A DNA stretch of 64,000 nt from Chloroflexota bacterium (GTDB taxonomy: Bacteria > Chloroflexota > Anaerolineae > 4572-78 > J111): NCBI GenBank assembly GCA_016860845.1, contig BOKF01000003.1:186001-250000 (forward strand), in the 5' to 3' direction. The position numbers and the translations under genes were made by a program. Below are positions 44,515 to 53,372 of this stretch, in pieces (positions within the stretch are counted from its first letter, which is position 1; every line of letters starts with the position of its first letter). Under the pieces are notes generated by a model. The model was given only the letters and a program-made list of their open reading frames with translations, had not been told where the DNA came from and did no database searches.

Positions 44515-44663
44515 GCTGTCCCTCGCTGACGCCCACCACATCAATACAATGACCGCGCCGGCAATGTCTTCAGTGCGTCCATAGCCGTAGATGTAACGAT
44601 GGTTGCGAGCGCGGCGCGAAAGCCAGAACGCCAGACTAGTGGGCTGATAGAGCAGGGCACAGG
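44515..44663 (-). pseudogene. Remnant of a CDF transporter
   Basis: A minus-strand frame reads SLAFWLSRRARNHRYIYGYG followed by RTEDIAGAVIVLM. This is the YGYGRAEDLAG pattern after helix 2 of one CDF subgroup. No start or end is present. It abuts the methyltransferase stop and the 44297 remnant. The 44130-44663 gap is therefore a patch of broken genes. Confidence 0.5.
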
Positions 44664-45329
44664 TCAGGCGGCAGGCTTTTTTGCTCGCACAAACCCAATG
44701 GTCAGAAAGCGGGCGTCCAGTTGTTCCACCTTTTCAAACCCCGCCTCCCGCATGAGTTTTGGCAGATCCTCGATGCCAAATTGGATACCGTGACCGTGAC
44801 GCACAAGCAAGGTGAAGAACCGTTTAAGAAACGACGTACTGGGTCTCATCATGTCCGCAATCAAAATCCGCCCACCCGGTTTGAGCACGCGCCAGATTTC
44901 AGCCAGTCCCTCGACCTGCAAGTGTTGAGGCAGGTGGTGCATCATCAGGCTGGAAGTCACCACGTCAAACGTCTCATCAGGAAAGGGCAGGGACTCGATC
45001 ACGCCGACTCGAAAGTCAATCTCAATCCCAGCCCGTTGCGCCTTTCGGCGCGCAACGGCGATCATCTCCAGTGCGGGGTCAATGCCTGCCGCGCCTCCAT
45101 TTTCTCCAACCCGTATTTTGGCAGGGATGGTTACGCCGCCCGTGCCGCAGCCTACATCGAGGAAGGATTCCCCAGGCTGAAGCAGGGCTTGATCCACGGT
45201 CATTCGACGTAAACGGCTTGCCTGACCCAGTGTCATAATGTTCACCGTTACATCATAAAATGATGCCCAACGGATCAGACGTCCTTCTGTTTGGGCAGGC
45301 GATTCGGGTGTATGAGTATGTGTGTGCAT
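44664..45329 (-). CDS. SAM-dependent class I methyltransferase
   Basis: A 221-residue UbiE/Methyltransf_11-type enzyme: His-rich start (MHTHTHT), SAM motif FLDVGCGTGGVT (about 57-68), acidic D at the end of beta-2 (GIDPALEM), and SSLMMHHLP motif (about 130). Substrate unknown. RBS AAAGAGG-like. Confidence 0.82.
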   Translation of the reverse strand: MHTHTHTPESPAQTEGRLIRWASFYDVTVNIMTLGQASRLRRMTVDQALLQPGESFLDVGCGTGGVTIPAKIRVGENGGAAGIDPALEMIAVARRKAQRAGIEIDFRVGVIESLPFPDETFDVVTSSLMMHHLPQHLQVEGLAEIWRVLKPGGRILIADMMRPSTSFLKRFFTLLVRHGHGIQFGIEDLPKLMREAGFEKVEQLDARFLTIGFVRAKKPAA

Positions 45330-45395
45330 TTGTTGACCTCTTTTTTTGAGCTATGAATTCAACTGGTAAGTGCAACCGATGATCTAAAGAACACC

Positions 45396-45524
45396 TCAAT
45401 GCGGGGGAATAACGTGTATAGATCGTATCGCCTCCATCAGCGCAGGAGCCGCCACGATGCAGACCACCACGAGCACGACGACCAAGACCGAGACCACCAG
45501 TATTGCAACTTTTTTGTTACGCAT
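45396..45524 (-). CDS. 42-residue single-helix membrane peptide
   Basis: MRNKKVAILVVSVLVVVLVV starts a very hydrophobic helix, followed by AAPALMEAIRSIHVIPPH and a stop. Basic residues before the helix and GAAGGA upstream of the ATG make it credible. Too short for usual gene finding. Confidence 0.45.
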   Translation of the reverse strand: MRNKKVAILVVSVLVVVLVVVCIVAAPALMEAIRSIHVIPPH

Positions 45525-45569
45525 AGTATATTCCTTCAATAGCAAAGATAGATAACCTGCGATGACGAA

Positions 45570-45956
45570 TCACCGATGTGTATCACTGTTAAACATGTCC
45601 ACCACAATCTTGAGCGTGCCATCGTTCTGTCGGCGCCACACAACGACGGACTTGCCTGTGCGAGTTATAGAAAATAAACCCAACAACTGGATCGTCACGG
45701 TGGTGCGCCCGATTTCGATGGCGAAATCGCCGGCCTCGATGACATCGGCGCATTCGAGGTCAAGAGCCTGCACTCCGCCTTCGATCATTTTCTGTTGGGC
45801 AGCTTGAATGGCCGCTTGGCCCTCGACCATGGGCGCTCCGGGAGGAAGTAAGCGAGCCCGCTCCTCGTAGAAAGGCCCCAAAGCGGCGAAATCTTTGTTT
45901 GTTACTGCCTTCGCGAACTGTGCGGTAAGCTTCTCGATCTCTGCGCGAATACTCAT
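45570..45956 (-). CDS. SnoaL-like (DUF4440) small protein
   Basis: A 128-residue NTF2-fold protein: KLTAQFAKAVTNKDFAALGPFY at the N-terminus, MVEGQAAIQAAQQK in the middle and VVVWRRQNDGTLKIVVD at the end are typical for SnoaL/DUF4440 proteins. Role unknown; follows the permease by 26 bp on the minus strand. Confidence 0.8.
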   Translation of the reverse strand: MSIRAEIEKLTAQFAKAVTNKDFAALGPFYEERARLLPPGAPMVEGQAAIQAAQQKMIEGGVQALDLECADVIEAGDFAIEIGRTTVTIQLLGLFSITRTGKSVVVWRRQNDGTLKIVVDMFNSDTHR

Positions 45957-45982
45957 GGCTTCTCCTTGTTTCAGATACGTTA

Positions 45983-48475
45983 TTAGTTGTAAGCCAATGC
46001 TTCACGCACACTCAGGCGCATGGCCTTCCAGGCCGGCAGCAAACAGGCCAGAACGGCGATGAGGGCGACAATGATGAGCCAGAGAAACACGCTGCCCAGC
46101 GAAAAGGTGTAAATCAGAGCTGAGTCTTCCATGAGCCGGCTGATCGCATCAGTCAGAAGTTTAGCCGACAGCAGCGCCACCAGCACCCCCACCGGCCAAC
46201 TGAGCAGGCCCACCATGAGGCTCTCGATGAGGAAAACTTGAAACACCTTCCCACTCGACGCCCCTATCGCCCGCATCAGCCCAATTTCACGGGTTCGCTC
46301 AATCACGCTGACACTCATCGCGCCCATTAAACCCAGACCACCCACGATGGCCAGGAGCACGGCCATAAACATCAGGGTCACGGTCATAATATTAAAGTGA
46401 AAGGCTTGCGCTTCGTATTGAGCCCGGATCGTTTGGGTGCTCTGGATCCGTAAATCGGCCTGCTTCAATTGTCGCTCCAGCTCCTTAGCCACTTTAGCCA
46501 CAAACGCTACATCTTGCTGCGCGGTCTTCACCCAGACCGCCGTTACTCGGCCCACCCCGCCCGCAGCGCGAGTGAAGGCAGAATTATTAACATACACGGT
46601 GGGTTGGGCCAACGTCTCTTCAACGATGCCGACAATCTGCCAGATGGTCTCTTGTTCTTCCAGGCTCTCCACGCCATCGCACCGCTCACACCGCTTAAAT
46701 TTGAGCACCAACTCATCGCCCACCTTCAGGTCTGGCTCATCGTGCAGCAAGGCCGTGTTGACGACCACCGCCTGCCGCTCCTGGGGTCGTAACGAGCGCC
46801 CTTGCACCAGCGGCGGCTGAAACATTTCGGTGCCATCAGGCCAGGCGAACAAAAGCAGATCCTCGCTGGTGCTGCCATCGCGGCGGAGACGGTTGACCGG
46901 GGCGATGACATTAAAACTTTCGACCTTGACAATCCCTGGCGTGCTCAGCACCTCGCGCTCGATTTTACCCACACGATAGGGACGACTGAGGTCAACCCGC
47001 AGGTCATACTGGCGATAGGCGAAAGAGAAGTCGTTGGTGGACAGCAACGAGGCGCGCGCACTGGCGACGGTCATAAAGAGTGTGCCGCTTAAACTGAGGG
47101 CGGTCAGGGTCAGCGCCAGTCGCTCTTTACGCCGAAAGAGGTTGCGCCAGGCCAGCAGGAATATCCGGGGCAGGTCACGGATGCGCTCCAAGGCTCGATC
47201 AAACCGGCTTGAGCCAACCGGCTCCTGGCTGACCCCGTAATCGCTGATCGCTTCGCGCACCGTAATCCTGGTGCCTGTGCTGATGGAATAGAAGGTGGCT
47301 GCCAAAGGGACGAACAGGCCAATGGCCGCCTGGGTAGCCAGCACCGGGTACGGAATTTCAAAGCTGCTCAGCTTCAGACTGAGCACGCTGGCAAAAAAAG
47401 TGGCCAGCCCGCGGGCGCCGCCTATGGTTAGGGGCAGGGCGATCGCCAAGGCCAGTAGGCCCAAAATGAAGATAATCGCCAAGTAAAGACTCATGACCTG
47501 GTTGGTGCGGGCGCCAATAGCTTTCATCAGTCCAATTTGCTTGATTTGCTGGGCCATCAGTGCCGAAATCATATTGACCACCAGGAAACCGCTGCCCATC
47601 AGGGAGAAGCTGCCCAACACGCCCAGAATCATGAGCATCACCGAGAGGGGTTTTTGCAGGGGATGCTCCCCTGGGGTTGGGACATTGGTGGCGTAAACCG
47701 TCCGCCCACTTTTTTCTAATTTATCCGTAACCTGGGTGGCCACCTGCCGAATGTGGGCTTCGTCGAGGGGATTTTCCGCCACCACAAAACTGAGCTCGTT
47801 GTAGGCGCGGGGCTGGCCCAGACCCTCCAGCGTATCGAGGGTGATGTAGCCGTAAGCTTTACTCGCTCCCGGAGCCGGCGTCTTGTTGAAATCAAAGGCA
47901 AAGCCGGCCAGGCCCAACTCCCGCAGGTTGTCGTCAGGCGTGCGCACGGTGAGCGTGTCGCCGATGGCTAAATTGGCCAAGTCGGGCAACTGCAAGGCCG
48001 AGCGTTCTAACAGTAGTTGATGTTTGGGCGGCGGCCAGGCTCCGCCCTCGGGTCGAACCTTGTTGACCCGCATCTCGTCATAGTCATCAATCGCATATAG
48101 GTCGAGGTCGAGCCATTTGTCTGGCCCCACTTGCGGAGTGCTGCCCGCTTGCGTGCCGACCGAAAGGGTAGGCAAGGCAGGAGTTGCAGCCAGGCGAACG
48201 GTCACTTTGCGACGACCTTCGGCTTCCTGAATTTCTGGCATGCGCCGGACGGCTTTGACCCAGTCATCGTCAAAAGCATCGGTTGCCAGCGTGGCGCTGG
48301 CCGGATTTACCGCCGCAAAGCCGGTCGTTAAATTTTTATCCAGGATGGCCTTGGTGTTCATAATCACGCCAACGCCAAAGACCCCAGCGGCCAGCGAGAG
48401 GGTCATCAGCGCCGTGCGGACTTTGTTGGCCCATAGATCAGACCATATTTTTTGCCAGCGTGGGTTGAGCATCAT
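45983..48475 (-). CDS. FtsX-type ABC transporter permease (double FtsX)
   Basis: An 830-residue permease. N-terminal helix and MacB-type external domain (about 50-250), three FtsX helices (about 275-395), a second helix-external-domain unit (about 445-690), then three more FtsX helices ending SVREALAYN. Motif ERTREIGLMRAIGASS (about 720) contacts the ATPase. No partner ATPase is encoded beside it. A broken homologous C-terminus lies at 41993. The gene starts 1 bp after the LuxR stop. Confidence 0.88.
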   Translation of the reverse strand: MMLNPRWQKIWSDLWANKVRTALMTLSLAAGVFGVGVIMNTKAILDKNLTTGFAAVNPASATLATDAFDDDWVKAVRRMPEIQEAEGRRKVTVRLAATPALPTLSVGTQAGSTPQVGPDKWLDLDLYAIDDYDEMRVNKVRPEGGAWPPPKHQLLLERSALQLPDLANLAIGDTLTVRTPDDNLRELGLAGFAFDFNKTPAPGASKAYGYITLDTLEGLGQPRAYNELSFVVAENPLDEAHIRQVATQVTDKLEKSGRTVYATNVPTPGEHPLQKPLSVMLMILGVLGSFSLMGSGFLVVNMISALMAQQIKQIGLMKAIGARTNQVMSLYLAIIFILGLLALAIALPLTIGGARGLATFFASVLSLKLSSFEIPYPVLATQAAIGLFVPLAATFYSISTGTRITVREAISDYGVSQEPVGSSRFDRALERIRDLPRIFLLAWRNLFRRKERLALTLTALSLSGTLFMTVASARASLLSTNDFSFAYRQYDLRVDLSRPYRVGKIEREVLSTPGIVKVESFNVIAPVNRLRRDGSTSEDLLLFAWPDGTEMFQPPLVQGRSLRPQERQAVVVNTALLHDEPDLKVGDELVLKFKRCERCDGVESLEEQETIWQIVGIVEETLAQPTVYVNNSAFTRAAGGVGRVTAVWVKTAQQDVAFVAKVAKELERQLKQADLRIQSTQTIRAQYEAQAFHFNIMTVTLMFMAVLLAIVGGLGLMGAMSVSVIERTREIGLMRAIGASSGKVFQVFLIESLMVGLLSWPVGVLVALLSAKLLTDAISRLMEDSALIYTFSLGSVFLWLIIVALIAVLACLLPAWKAMRLSVREALAYN

Positions 48476-48476
48476 C

Positions 48477-48797
48477 TTACCTTTCGATAATTTTTGATCG
48501 AGATTTTGGAATTATCTTCTTCCCCCAGCCCTCCTCCCACAATTGAAGGAAGTTAGGATAAGAGGCTACGCCCAGCTTACGCGCCTGCAAAGCGGCCTGG
48601 GTGCGATTACGCACGTTCAACTTGCCGAAGATGTTGTAAACGTGCTGCTTGACTGTGCTCTCGGTAATATATAAGCGCCGGCCAATTTCCCGGTTCGATG
48701 CGCCTGAGGCGAGCCATTGCAGCACCTCTAACTCGCGCTCGCTTAAGGGTTCGAGGATCGGGCCGAGGCTGTTGGTGGAACTATAGATTGATTGCAT
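48477..48797 (-). CDS. Truncated LuxR-family HTH protein
   Basis: A 106-residue protein that is essentially a LuxR helix-turn-helix: LSERELEVLQWLASGASNRE then STVKQHVYNIFGKLNVRNR. Its PILEPLSERE beginning is typical of the C-terminus of large LAL/MalT regulators, so the sensory part is missing. It may act alone or be a remnant. Tightly placed between the 49335 gene (10 bp) and the permease (1 bp). Confidence 0.75.
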   Translation of the reverse strand: MQSIYSSTNSLGPILEPLSERELEVLQWLASGASNREIGRRLYITESTVKQHVYNIFGKLNVRNRTQAALQARKLGVASYPNFLQLWEEGWGKKIIPKSRSKIIER

Positions 48798-48807
48798 TGC
48801 TGCGCTC

Positions 48808-49335
48808 CTATACCGTCGTCGGCCGCGACACTTTACGCTCCTCCTGCTGCTTACGCCATCCGTACGGGGTCAGGCCCCGCGGCTTGTACACATTCAGCCC
48901 CTGGATCACGAGCAACACCACAAGGCCGAGCCCGGGGTGGAGGAGGTCGCCCCCCAGCCCGCCGAGACTGGCATTATCCGCCTCTCGCGCCACGGCTGCG
49001 ATGGCGCTCACGTCCGGCATATGCAACAGCAAGATTGTGGTAGCAAAGACGGTTAGCAGGAGTGAGAACAAGACCCAATAGTGCCGGAACAAGCCCCACT
49101 TGGTACCGAGTGCCATGACAAGCCCCGTGAACAGTGAGGCAAGGGCCAACGGAACGATGACGTACCAACCGGTGAGCTCCATCGCGATCCAGGCGGCACG
49201 CACCATCTGCGCATCCTGGCTGGTCACAGCGGCGACGCCGAGACCCAGGTAAGCAACGACCGCGCCAATCCAGCCGACTGAGAACGTGAGATGCGTGGTG
49301 AGCGCGAACTTGCGCAGGCCGGGGGTCATGATCAT
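48808..49335 (-). CDS. Four-helix membrane protein, DUF2269-like
   Basis: A 175-residue protein with four membrane helices, His in the first (LTTHLTFSVGWIGAV) and His in the third (LLLHMPDVS). Ends KPRGLTPYGWRKQQEE. A decayed copy of this end is at 44297. Base composition is more GC-rich than in neighbouring genes, similar to the 49332 gene, suggesting joint transfer. Confidence 0.65.
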   Translation of the reverse strand: MIMTPGLRKFALTTHLTFSVGWIGAVVAYLGLGVAAVTSQDAQMVRAAWIAMELTGWYVIVPLALASLFTGLVMALGTKWGLFRHYWVLFSLLLTVFATTILLLHMPDVSAIAAVAREADNASLGGLGGDLLHPGLGLVVLLVIQGLNVYKPRGLTPYGWRKQQEERKVSRPTTV

Positions 49336-50342
49336 GGCTGTTGCACCCCGTGTTCTATGGGCGGTGTGGGGCCTCCAGGGTCACCGGACGGTATGTGGCG
49401 ACTAGGGCCGTGGGGACCACCGACGCCGGTGATGAGGATGATGCCAACCAGCAGGACCACGACGATGATGATGATGCCAAACACCTTCACCCAGCGGGGT
49501 GTGCTCGGGGGCGATCCGCGGTCGGGCCGCACGACGGTGTCGTCTTTCGATATTACGCCCTTGGTGAGTTCGGCCGCGGCGACGAACACGGCGCCCCAAG
49601 CAATGGCCGCAAGTGCCCAGACGGGGCCGAGGCTCGAGGAGACATCTGGGTACACCAGCGAGGCGAGCCCGAGCAGGGCTGGGAGCAGGCCCGCGACCCA
49701 CACTGGGAGCCTCCAGCCGTCGGGCCGCAGGCTCGCCAAGAGACCCACCCCGACGACGGTGAAGCTGAAGGCGGCCATGAACCCGTAGTGGCCGAGGGCG
49801 GCATGGTCGTCGGGGACGGTCCGCTGCAGCCCAATGTTGGTGGACGCGAACACGAGCAGCGGCACCGCTGCGATGATGACCAGTGCGAGCATCAGCCAGT
49901 TGACTCGCGAGAGCATGAACGAACGGAAGAAATCTCGTCCGGTCGGGTGAAGAAGTGCGACAATGACCGTCAGCAAGGCGACCGACATCCTCTCGGAAGA
50001 CCGTATTACGCCCGCGTCTGTAGAGAGGACAGCGGCCAGCAGCAGCCCGACCCAAGGAATCAGGGCCATCAACTGACCGGCGACGTTCTTCGAGGGCCGC
50101 CGAAGCTGGGCGAGTATCCCGACTACGGCCGTCGCGAAGAGGAACCCGTACGTGAGGTCGTGGACGCGGTGTTGTACCGCGCTGAAGTGCGCCATTCCCA
50201 TGAAGCCGGGCTGCAATTGCATCAGCAAAACCATCAGTCCGACGATCCCCACCCATCCAAGGGTGACCAGCACGACGAGTGAGAACGCTGTGCGTCGCCA
50301 GCCGAACTCTTCTGTCGCGCGTCGTAATAATAATTTTCTCAT
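49332..50342 (-). CDS. Polytopic membrane protein, unknown (weakly DUF998-like)
   Basis: A 336-residue protein with about eight helices; ATG 50342 follows GAGGAGGAGAG. Motif MGMAHFSAVQHRVHDLTYG (about 49) puts several His and Met near a membrane face. A C-terminal single helix is followed by a Pro/Gly tail. Its promoter carries three response-regulator-like repeats (50458-50490), so it is likely controlled by the 43422 regulator. Overlaps the next gene by 4 bp. Confidence 0.6.
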   Translation of the reverse strand: MRKLLLRRATEEFGWRRTAFSLVVLVTLGWVGIVGLMVLLMQLQPGFMGMAHFSAVQHRVHDLTYGFLFATAVVGILAQLRRPSKNVAGQLMALIPWVGLLLAAVLSTDAGVIRSSERMSVALLTVIVALLHPTGRDFFRSFMLSRVNWLMLALVIIAAVPLLVFASTNIGLQRTVPDDHAALGHYGFMAAFSFTVVGVGLLASLRPDGWRLPVWVAGLLPALLGLASLVYPDVSSSLGPVWALAAIAWGAVFVAAAELTKGVISKDDTVVRPDRGSPPSTPRWVKVFGIIIIVVVLLVGIILITGVGGPHGPSRHIPSGDPGGPTPPIEHGVQQP

Positions 50343-50437
50343 TAAGCTCTCCTCCTCTTCGTGCAAAATCCGGTATAGCAATTTTTTATACCGGACAGCC
50401 TGAAGAAATCGTTTAGCAATTTCTTGACCCTATTATC

Positions 50438-50490
50438 AGTTTAGCATAAAGCCTATGAAGATTTGATGAAGATTCAGTCAAGACTCGATG
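50438..50490 (-). promoter_or_regulatory. Response-regulator box and promoter for the 50342 gene
   Basis: AAGATTTGATG, AAGATTCAGTC, AAGACTCGATG in direct 11-bp steps (50458-50490, plus-strand reading), with a minus-strand TAAACT -10 at 50438-50443, 14 bp from the repeats. Near-identical layout to 44209-44260. Confidence 0.65.
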
Positions 50491-50517
50491 GGTTTGTCAT
50501 CCCATCAAGGAGAATCA

Positions 50518-50583
50518 GGCCATTTTGCCTGTTTTTAAACGGGCCAAATTACGCTATTAAATCCCTGTTTCTGCGGATACACT
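50518..50583 (+). promoter_or_regulatory. Shared two-box promoter array (copy C)
   Basis: GGCCATTTTGCC (50518-50529), 22 bp, CGCT (50552-50555, in GCCAAATTACGCTA), 22 bp, TACACT -10 (50578-50583). Precedes the second copper ATPase by about 50 bp. Confidence 0.8.
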
Positions 50584-50636
50584 GACAGTAACGACTTGGT
50601 TGGCTTTATCATCTTCAATGGAGGAAGGTACATCTA

Positions 50637-53291
50637 ATGCCAGTAAAAGATCCCGTATGCGGGATGGAGATCGAGCCAGAAACGGCCTTCGCCACCCGCC
50701 AATATAAAAGACAGACCTTTTATTTTTGCTCAGACAACTGCGTGCAGCAGTTTGACGCCGACCCGACTCGCTATGCCGCGCCAGTCTCGGCCACAACCGG
50801 CGTCCCGGCTCTGATGGACGGCACTCACCCGGCGCGCATCGCGCTCCCCATTGCCGGCCTGCACAAGTCGGGCGGCCCGGCCCTGGAACGAGCCATCAGC
50901 GCCGTGCCTGGCGTGAGCAAGACCAGCGTCAACGTGAAAGAGGGGCGTATCTTCGTGGACTACGATCCCAGCCGGGCCAATGTGGCCGATCTGTTGGAGG
51001 CGATGCGCAGCGCCGGCTTCACCCCTGACGGCCAGACCCTGCGCCTAAAGGTCAGCGGCCTGTACTGCGCCGAGTGTGTGGTCAGGATCGAAGACGCGCT
51101 CAAGGCCACGCCAGGCGTGCTCGACGCCACGATGAATGCGGCGACAAATGAAGTCAAGGTTCAATATTCGCCCATCATCGGCGATTTGAGCCTGTTGACC
51201 CAAGCCGTCGAGTCGGCCGGGCCGTACAGAGCCGCCCGCGCCGCCGAAGCGTCCAAACCCGAACTGGACCAGGAAGCCCAGGCCACCGAAAAGGAATATC
51301 GCTCGCTCATGCGCAAGTGGTGGTTTGGCGCGGTGGTGGGGGTGCCGACGATGATCCTGTCGTACCCGTGGCTCTTCCCGGTTTTGCGCGACTGGTTTCC
51401 GCGCGGCAGTCCGCAACTGGTCTACATCTGGTATGCCATGGGGGTGGCCAGCCTGGCCGTGCTCATCTATTCCGGCAGCCAGTTCTTCATCGGTATGTGG
51501 GAGGGACTGAAGCACCGCTCGGCCAACATGCACACCTTGATCGCGGTGGGAACTGGCGTGGCCTGGCTTTATTCCACCGTCGCGCTGCTCTTTCCGCAGA
51601 TTTTTCCTTCGGAGGAATTTACCGACGTCTATTACGACGTGACGGTGGTTGTCACAGCCCTGGTCGTGCTGGGCCTGGCCATGGAAATCAAGGCCAAAGG
51701 CCGCACTTCCGAGGCGATCAAGAAACTGATCGGCTTGCAGGCCAAGACCGCCCGCGTCCTGCGTGATGGACAAGAAGTAGATATTCCGGTGGAAGAGGTG
51801 CTGGTCAACGACATCGTCGTCGTTCGCCCCGGCGAGAAAATCCCGGTAGACGGCGAAGTCAGCGAGGGCCAGTCAGCGGTGGACGAGTCTATGATCACCG
51901 GCGAGTCCCTGCCCGTCTCGAAGAAGGTGGGCGATGAGGTCATCGGGGCAACGATCAACAAGACCGGCTCGTTCAAGTTTCGCGCCACCAAAGTTGGCAA
52001 AGATACGGCCCTGGCCAACATTATCCGGTTGGTACAGGACGCGCAGGGCAGCAAAGTGCCCATCCAGCGCATCGTGGATCAGGTCTCGGCCTACTTCACC
52101 CCGGCGGTGATGATCCTGGCGATTATCGGTTTTGTGATCTGGTACGACTTTGGCCCGGCTCCGGCATTGACTTACGCCCTGATCGTGGCCGTGACCACGC
52201 TGATTATTGCCTGCCCATGCGCCCTGGGGATGGCTACGCCGATGAGCCTGACGACGGGCATTGGCCTGGGCGCGCAGAACGGCATCCTTATCCGCTCCGG
52301 CGACGCTCTGCAAACCGCCGAGAAACTCAATGCGGTCATCCTTGACAAAACCGGCACGATCACCGTCGGCAAGCCCTCGCTGACCGACGTAGTGCTCGCC
52401 CCCGGTCAAAACGAGCAGGAGGTGTTACGTTTGGCGGCTTCGGTGGAGAAATCGTCGGAGCACCCGCTGGCCCTGGCCATTGTCGAGGGCGGCCAGGCGG
52501 CCGGGCTGAAATTGAGCAATGTGCAAACCTTTGACGCCATCCCCGGTCACGGGGTTTCGGCTACGGTGGAAGGCCGTCACCTGCTCATTGGCAATATCAA
52601 ACTGATGAACCGCGAGGGCATCGCCCTTGGCAACCTTGAGGAGAAATCCAGGGCCCTGGCCGACGACGGCAAGACGCCGATGTACGTCGCCATTGACGGC
52701 CAGGCGGCGGGCATCATCGCCGTGGCCGACACAGTTAAGGAAGACTCAAAAGCGGCCATCGCCGTGCTGAAGAAGATGGGCCTGGAAGTGGTCATGATCA
52801 CCGGCGATAACGAGCGCACAGCCAAGGCCATCGCCCGGCAGGTCGGCGTAGACCGGGTGCTGGCCGAGGTGCTGCCGCAGGACAAGGCCTTCAACGTGCA
52901 AAAACTGCAACTGGAAGGCAAGAAGGTGGCTATGGTGGGCGACGGCATCAACGACGCTCCAGCCTTGGCCCAGGCCGACATCGGCCTGGCCATCGGCACC
53001 GGCACGGACGTAGCCATCGAAGCCTCGGACATCACCCTGATTAAGGGTAGCCTGATAGGCGTGGTGACCGCCATCCAACTCAGCCGGGCCACCATGCGCA
53101 ACGTCTACCAAAACCTGGTTGGCGCGTTTATCTACAACACGGCCGGTCTACCCATCGCCCTGGGCGTCCTCTACCCGTTTTTTGGCATCCTGCTCTCGCC
53201 GCTCTTGGCCGCGCTGGCCATGTCCTTTAGCAGCGTGACCGTTATCGGCAACGCCAACCGGCTCAAGAAATGGAAACCAAGCGGATTTTAG
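50637..53291 (+). CDS. copA: Copper P1B-type ATPase with YHS and two HMA domains
   Basis: An 884-residue exporter, second of its kind here. Order: YHS domain (about 4-45, [10 protein letters not shown]...YFCSDNC), an HMA-like domain whose metal loop is GLHKSGG and lacks CxxC (about 62-127), a complete HMA (GLYCAECV, about 140), eight helices, CPC in [13 protein letters not shown] (about 525), DKTGTITVG (about 569), HP in [17 protein letters not shown]. The stop codon is supplied by a heptad-repeat element (53285-53362). A cupredoxin follows. RBS GGAGG. Confidence 0.93.
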   Translation: MPVKDPVCGMEIEPETAFATRQYKRQTFYFCSDNCVQQFDADPTRYAAPVSATTGVPALMDGTHPARIALPIAGLHKSGGPALERAISAVPGVSKTSVNVKEGRIFVDYDPSRANVADLLEAMRSAGFTPDGQTLRLKVSGLYCAECVVRIEDALKATPGVLDATMNAATNEVKVQYSPIIGDLSLLTQAVESAGPYRAARAAEASKPELDQEAQATEKEYRSLMRKWWFGAVVGVPTMILSYPWLFPVLRDWFPRGSPQLVYIWYAMGVASLAVLIYSGSQFFIGMWEGLKHRSANMHTLIAVGTGVAWLYSTVALLFPQIFPSEEFTDVYYDVTVVVTALVVLGLAMEIKAKGRTSEAIKKLIGLQAKTARVLRDGQEVDIPVEEVLVNDIVVVRPGEKIPVDGEVSEGQSAVDESMITGESLPVSKKVGDEVIGATINKTGSFKFRATKVGKDTALANIIRLVQDAQGSKVPIQRIVDQVSAYFTPAVMILAIIGFVIWYDFGPAPALTYALIVAVTTLIIACPCALGMATPMSLTTGIGLGAQNGILIRSGDALQTAEKLNAVILDKTGTITVGKPSLTDVVLAPGQNEQEVLRLAASVEKSSEHPLALAIVEGGQAAGLKLSNVQTFDAIPGHGVSATVEGRHLLIGNIKLMNREGIALGNLEEKSRALADDGKTPMYVAIDGQAAGIIAVADTVKEDSKAAIAVLKKMGLEVVMITGDNERTAKAIARQVGVDRVLAEVLPQDKAFNVQKLQLEGKKVAMVGDGINDAPALAQADIGLAIGTGTDVAIEASDITLIKGSLIGVVTAIQLSRATMRNVYQNLVGAFIYNTAGLPIALGVLYPFFGILLSPLLAALAMSFSSVTVIGNANRLKKWKPSGF

Positions 53292-53362
53292 ATTTTGGAT
53301 TTTAGATTTTGGATTTTGGATTGTCTTTCCAAATCGTAAATCCAAAATCCAAAATCGTAAAT
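53285..53362. repeat. Heptad-repeat hairpin (ATTTTGG/CCAAAAT) at 3' end of copA2
   Basis: ATTTTAGATTTTGGATTTTAG units on the left are complementary to AATCCAAAATCCAAAATCG on the right. The first unit provides the TAG that ends the ATPase gene. Same unit as in copA (27752-27838). Confidence 0.85.
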
Positions 53363-53372
53363 GGAGAGGCTT

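Noticed and set aside
49341..50282. 313-codon plus-strand frame opposite the membrane gene at 49332
   Set aside because: Charged, repetitive shadow translation; the minus strand has a membrane protein with a good RBS.
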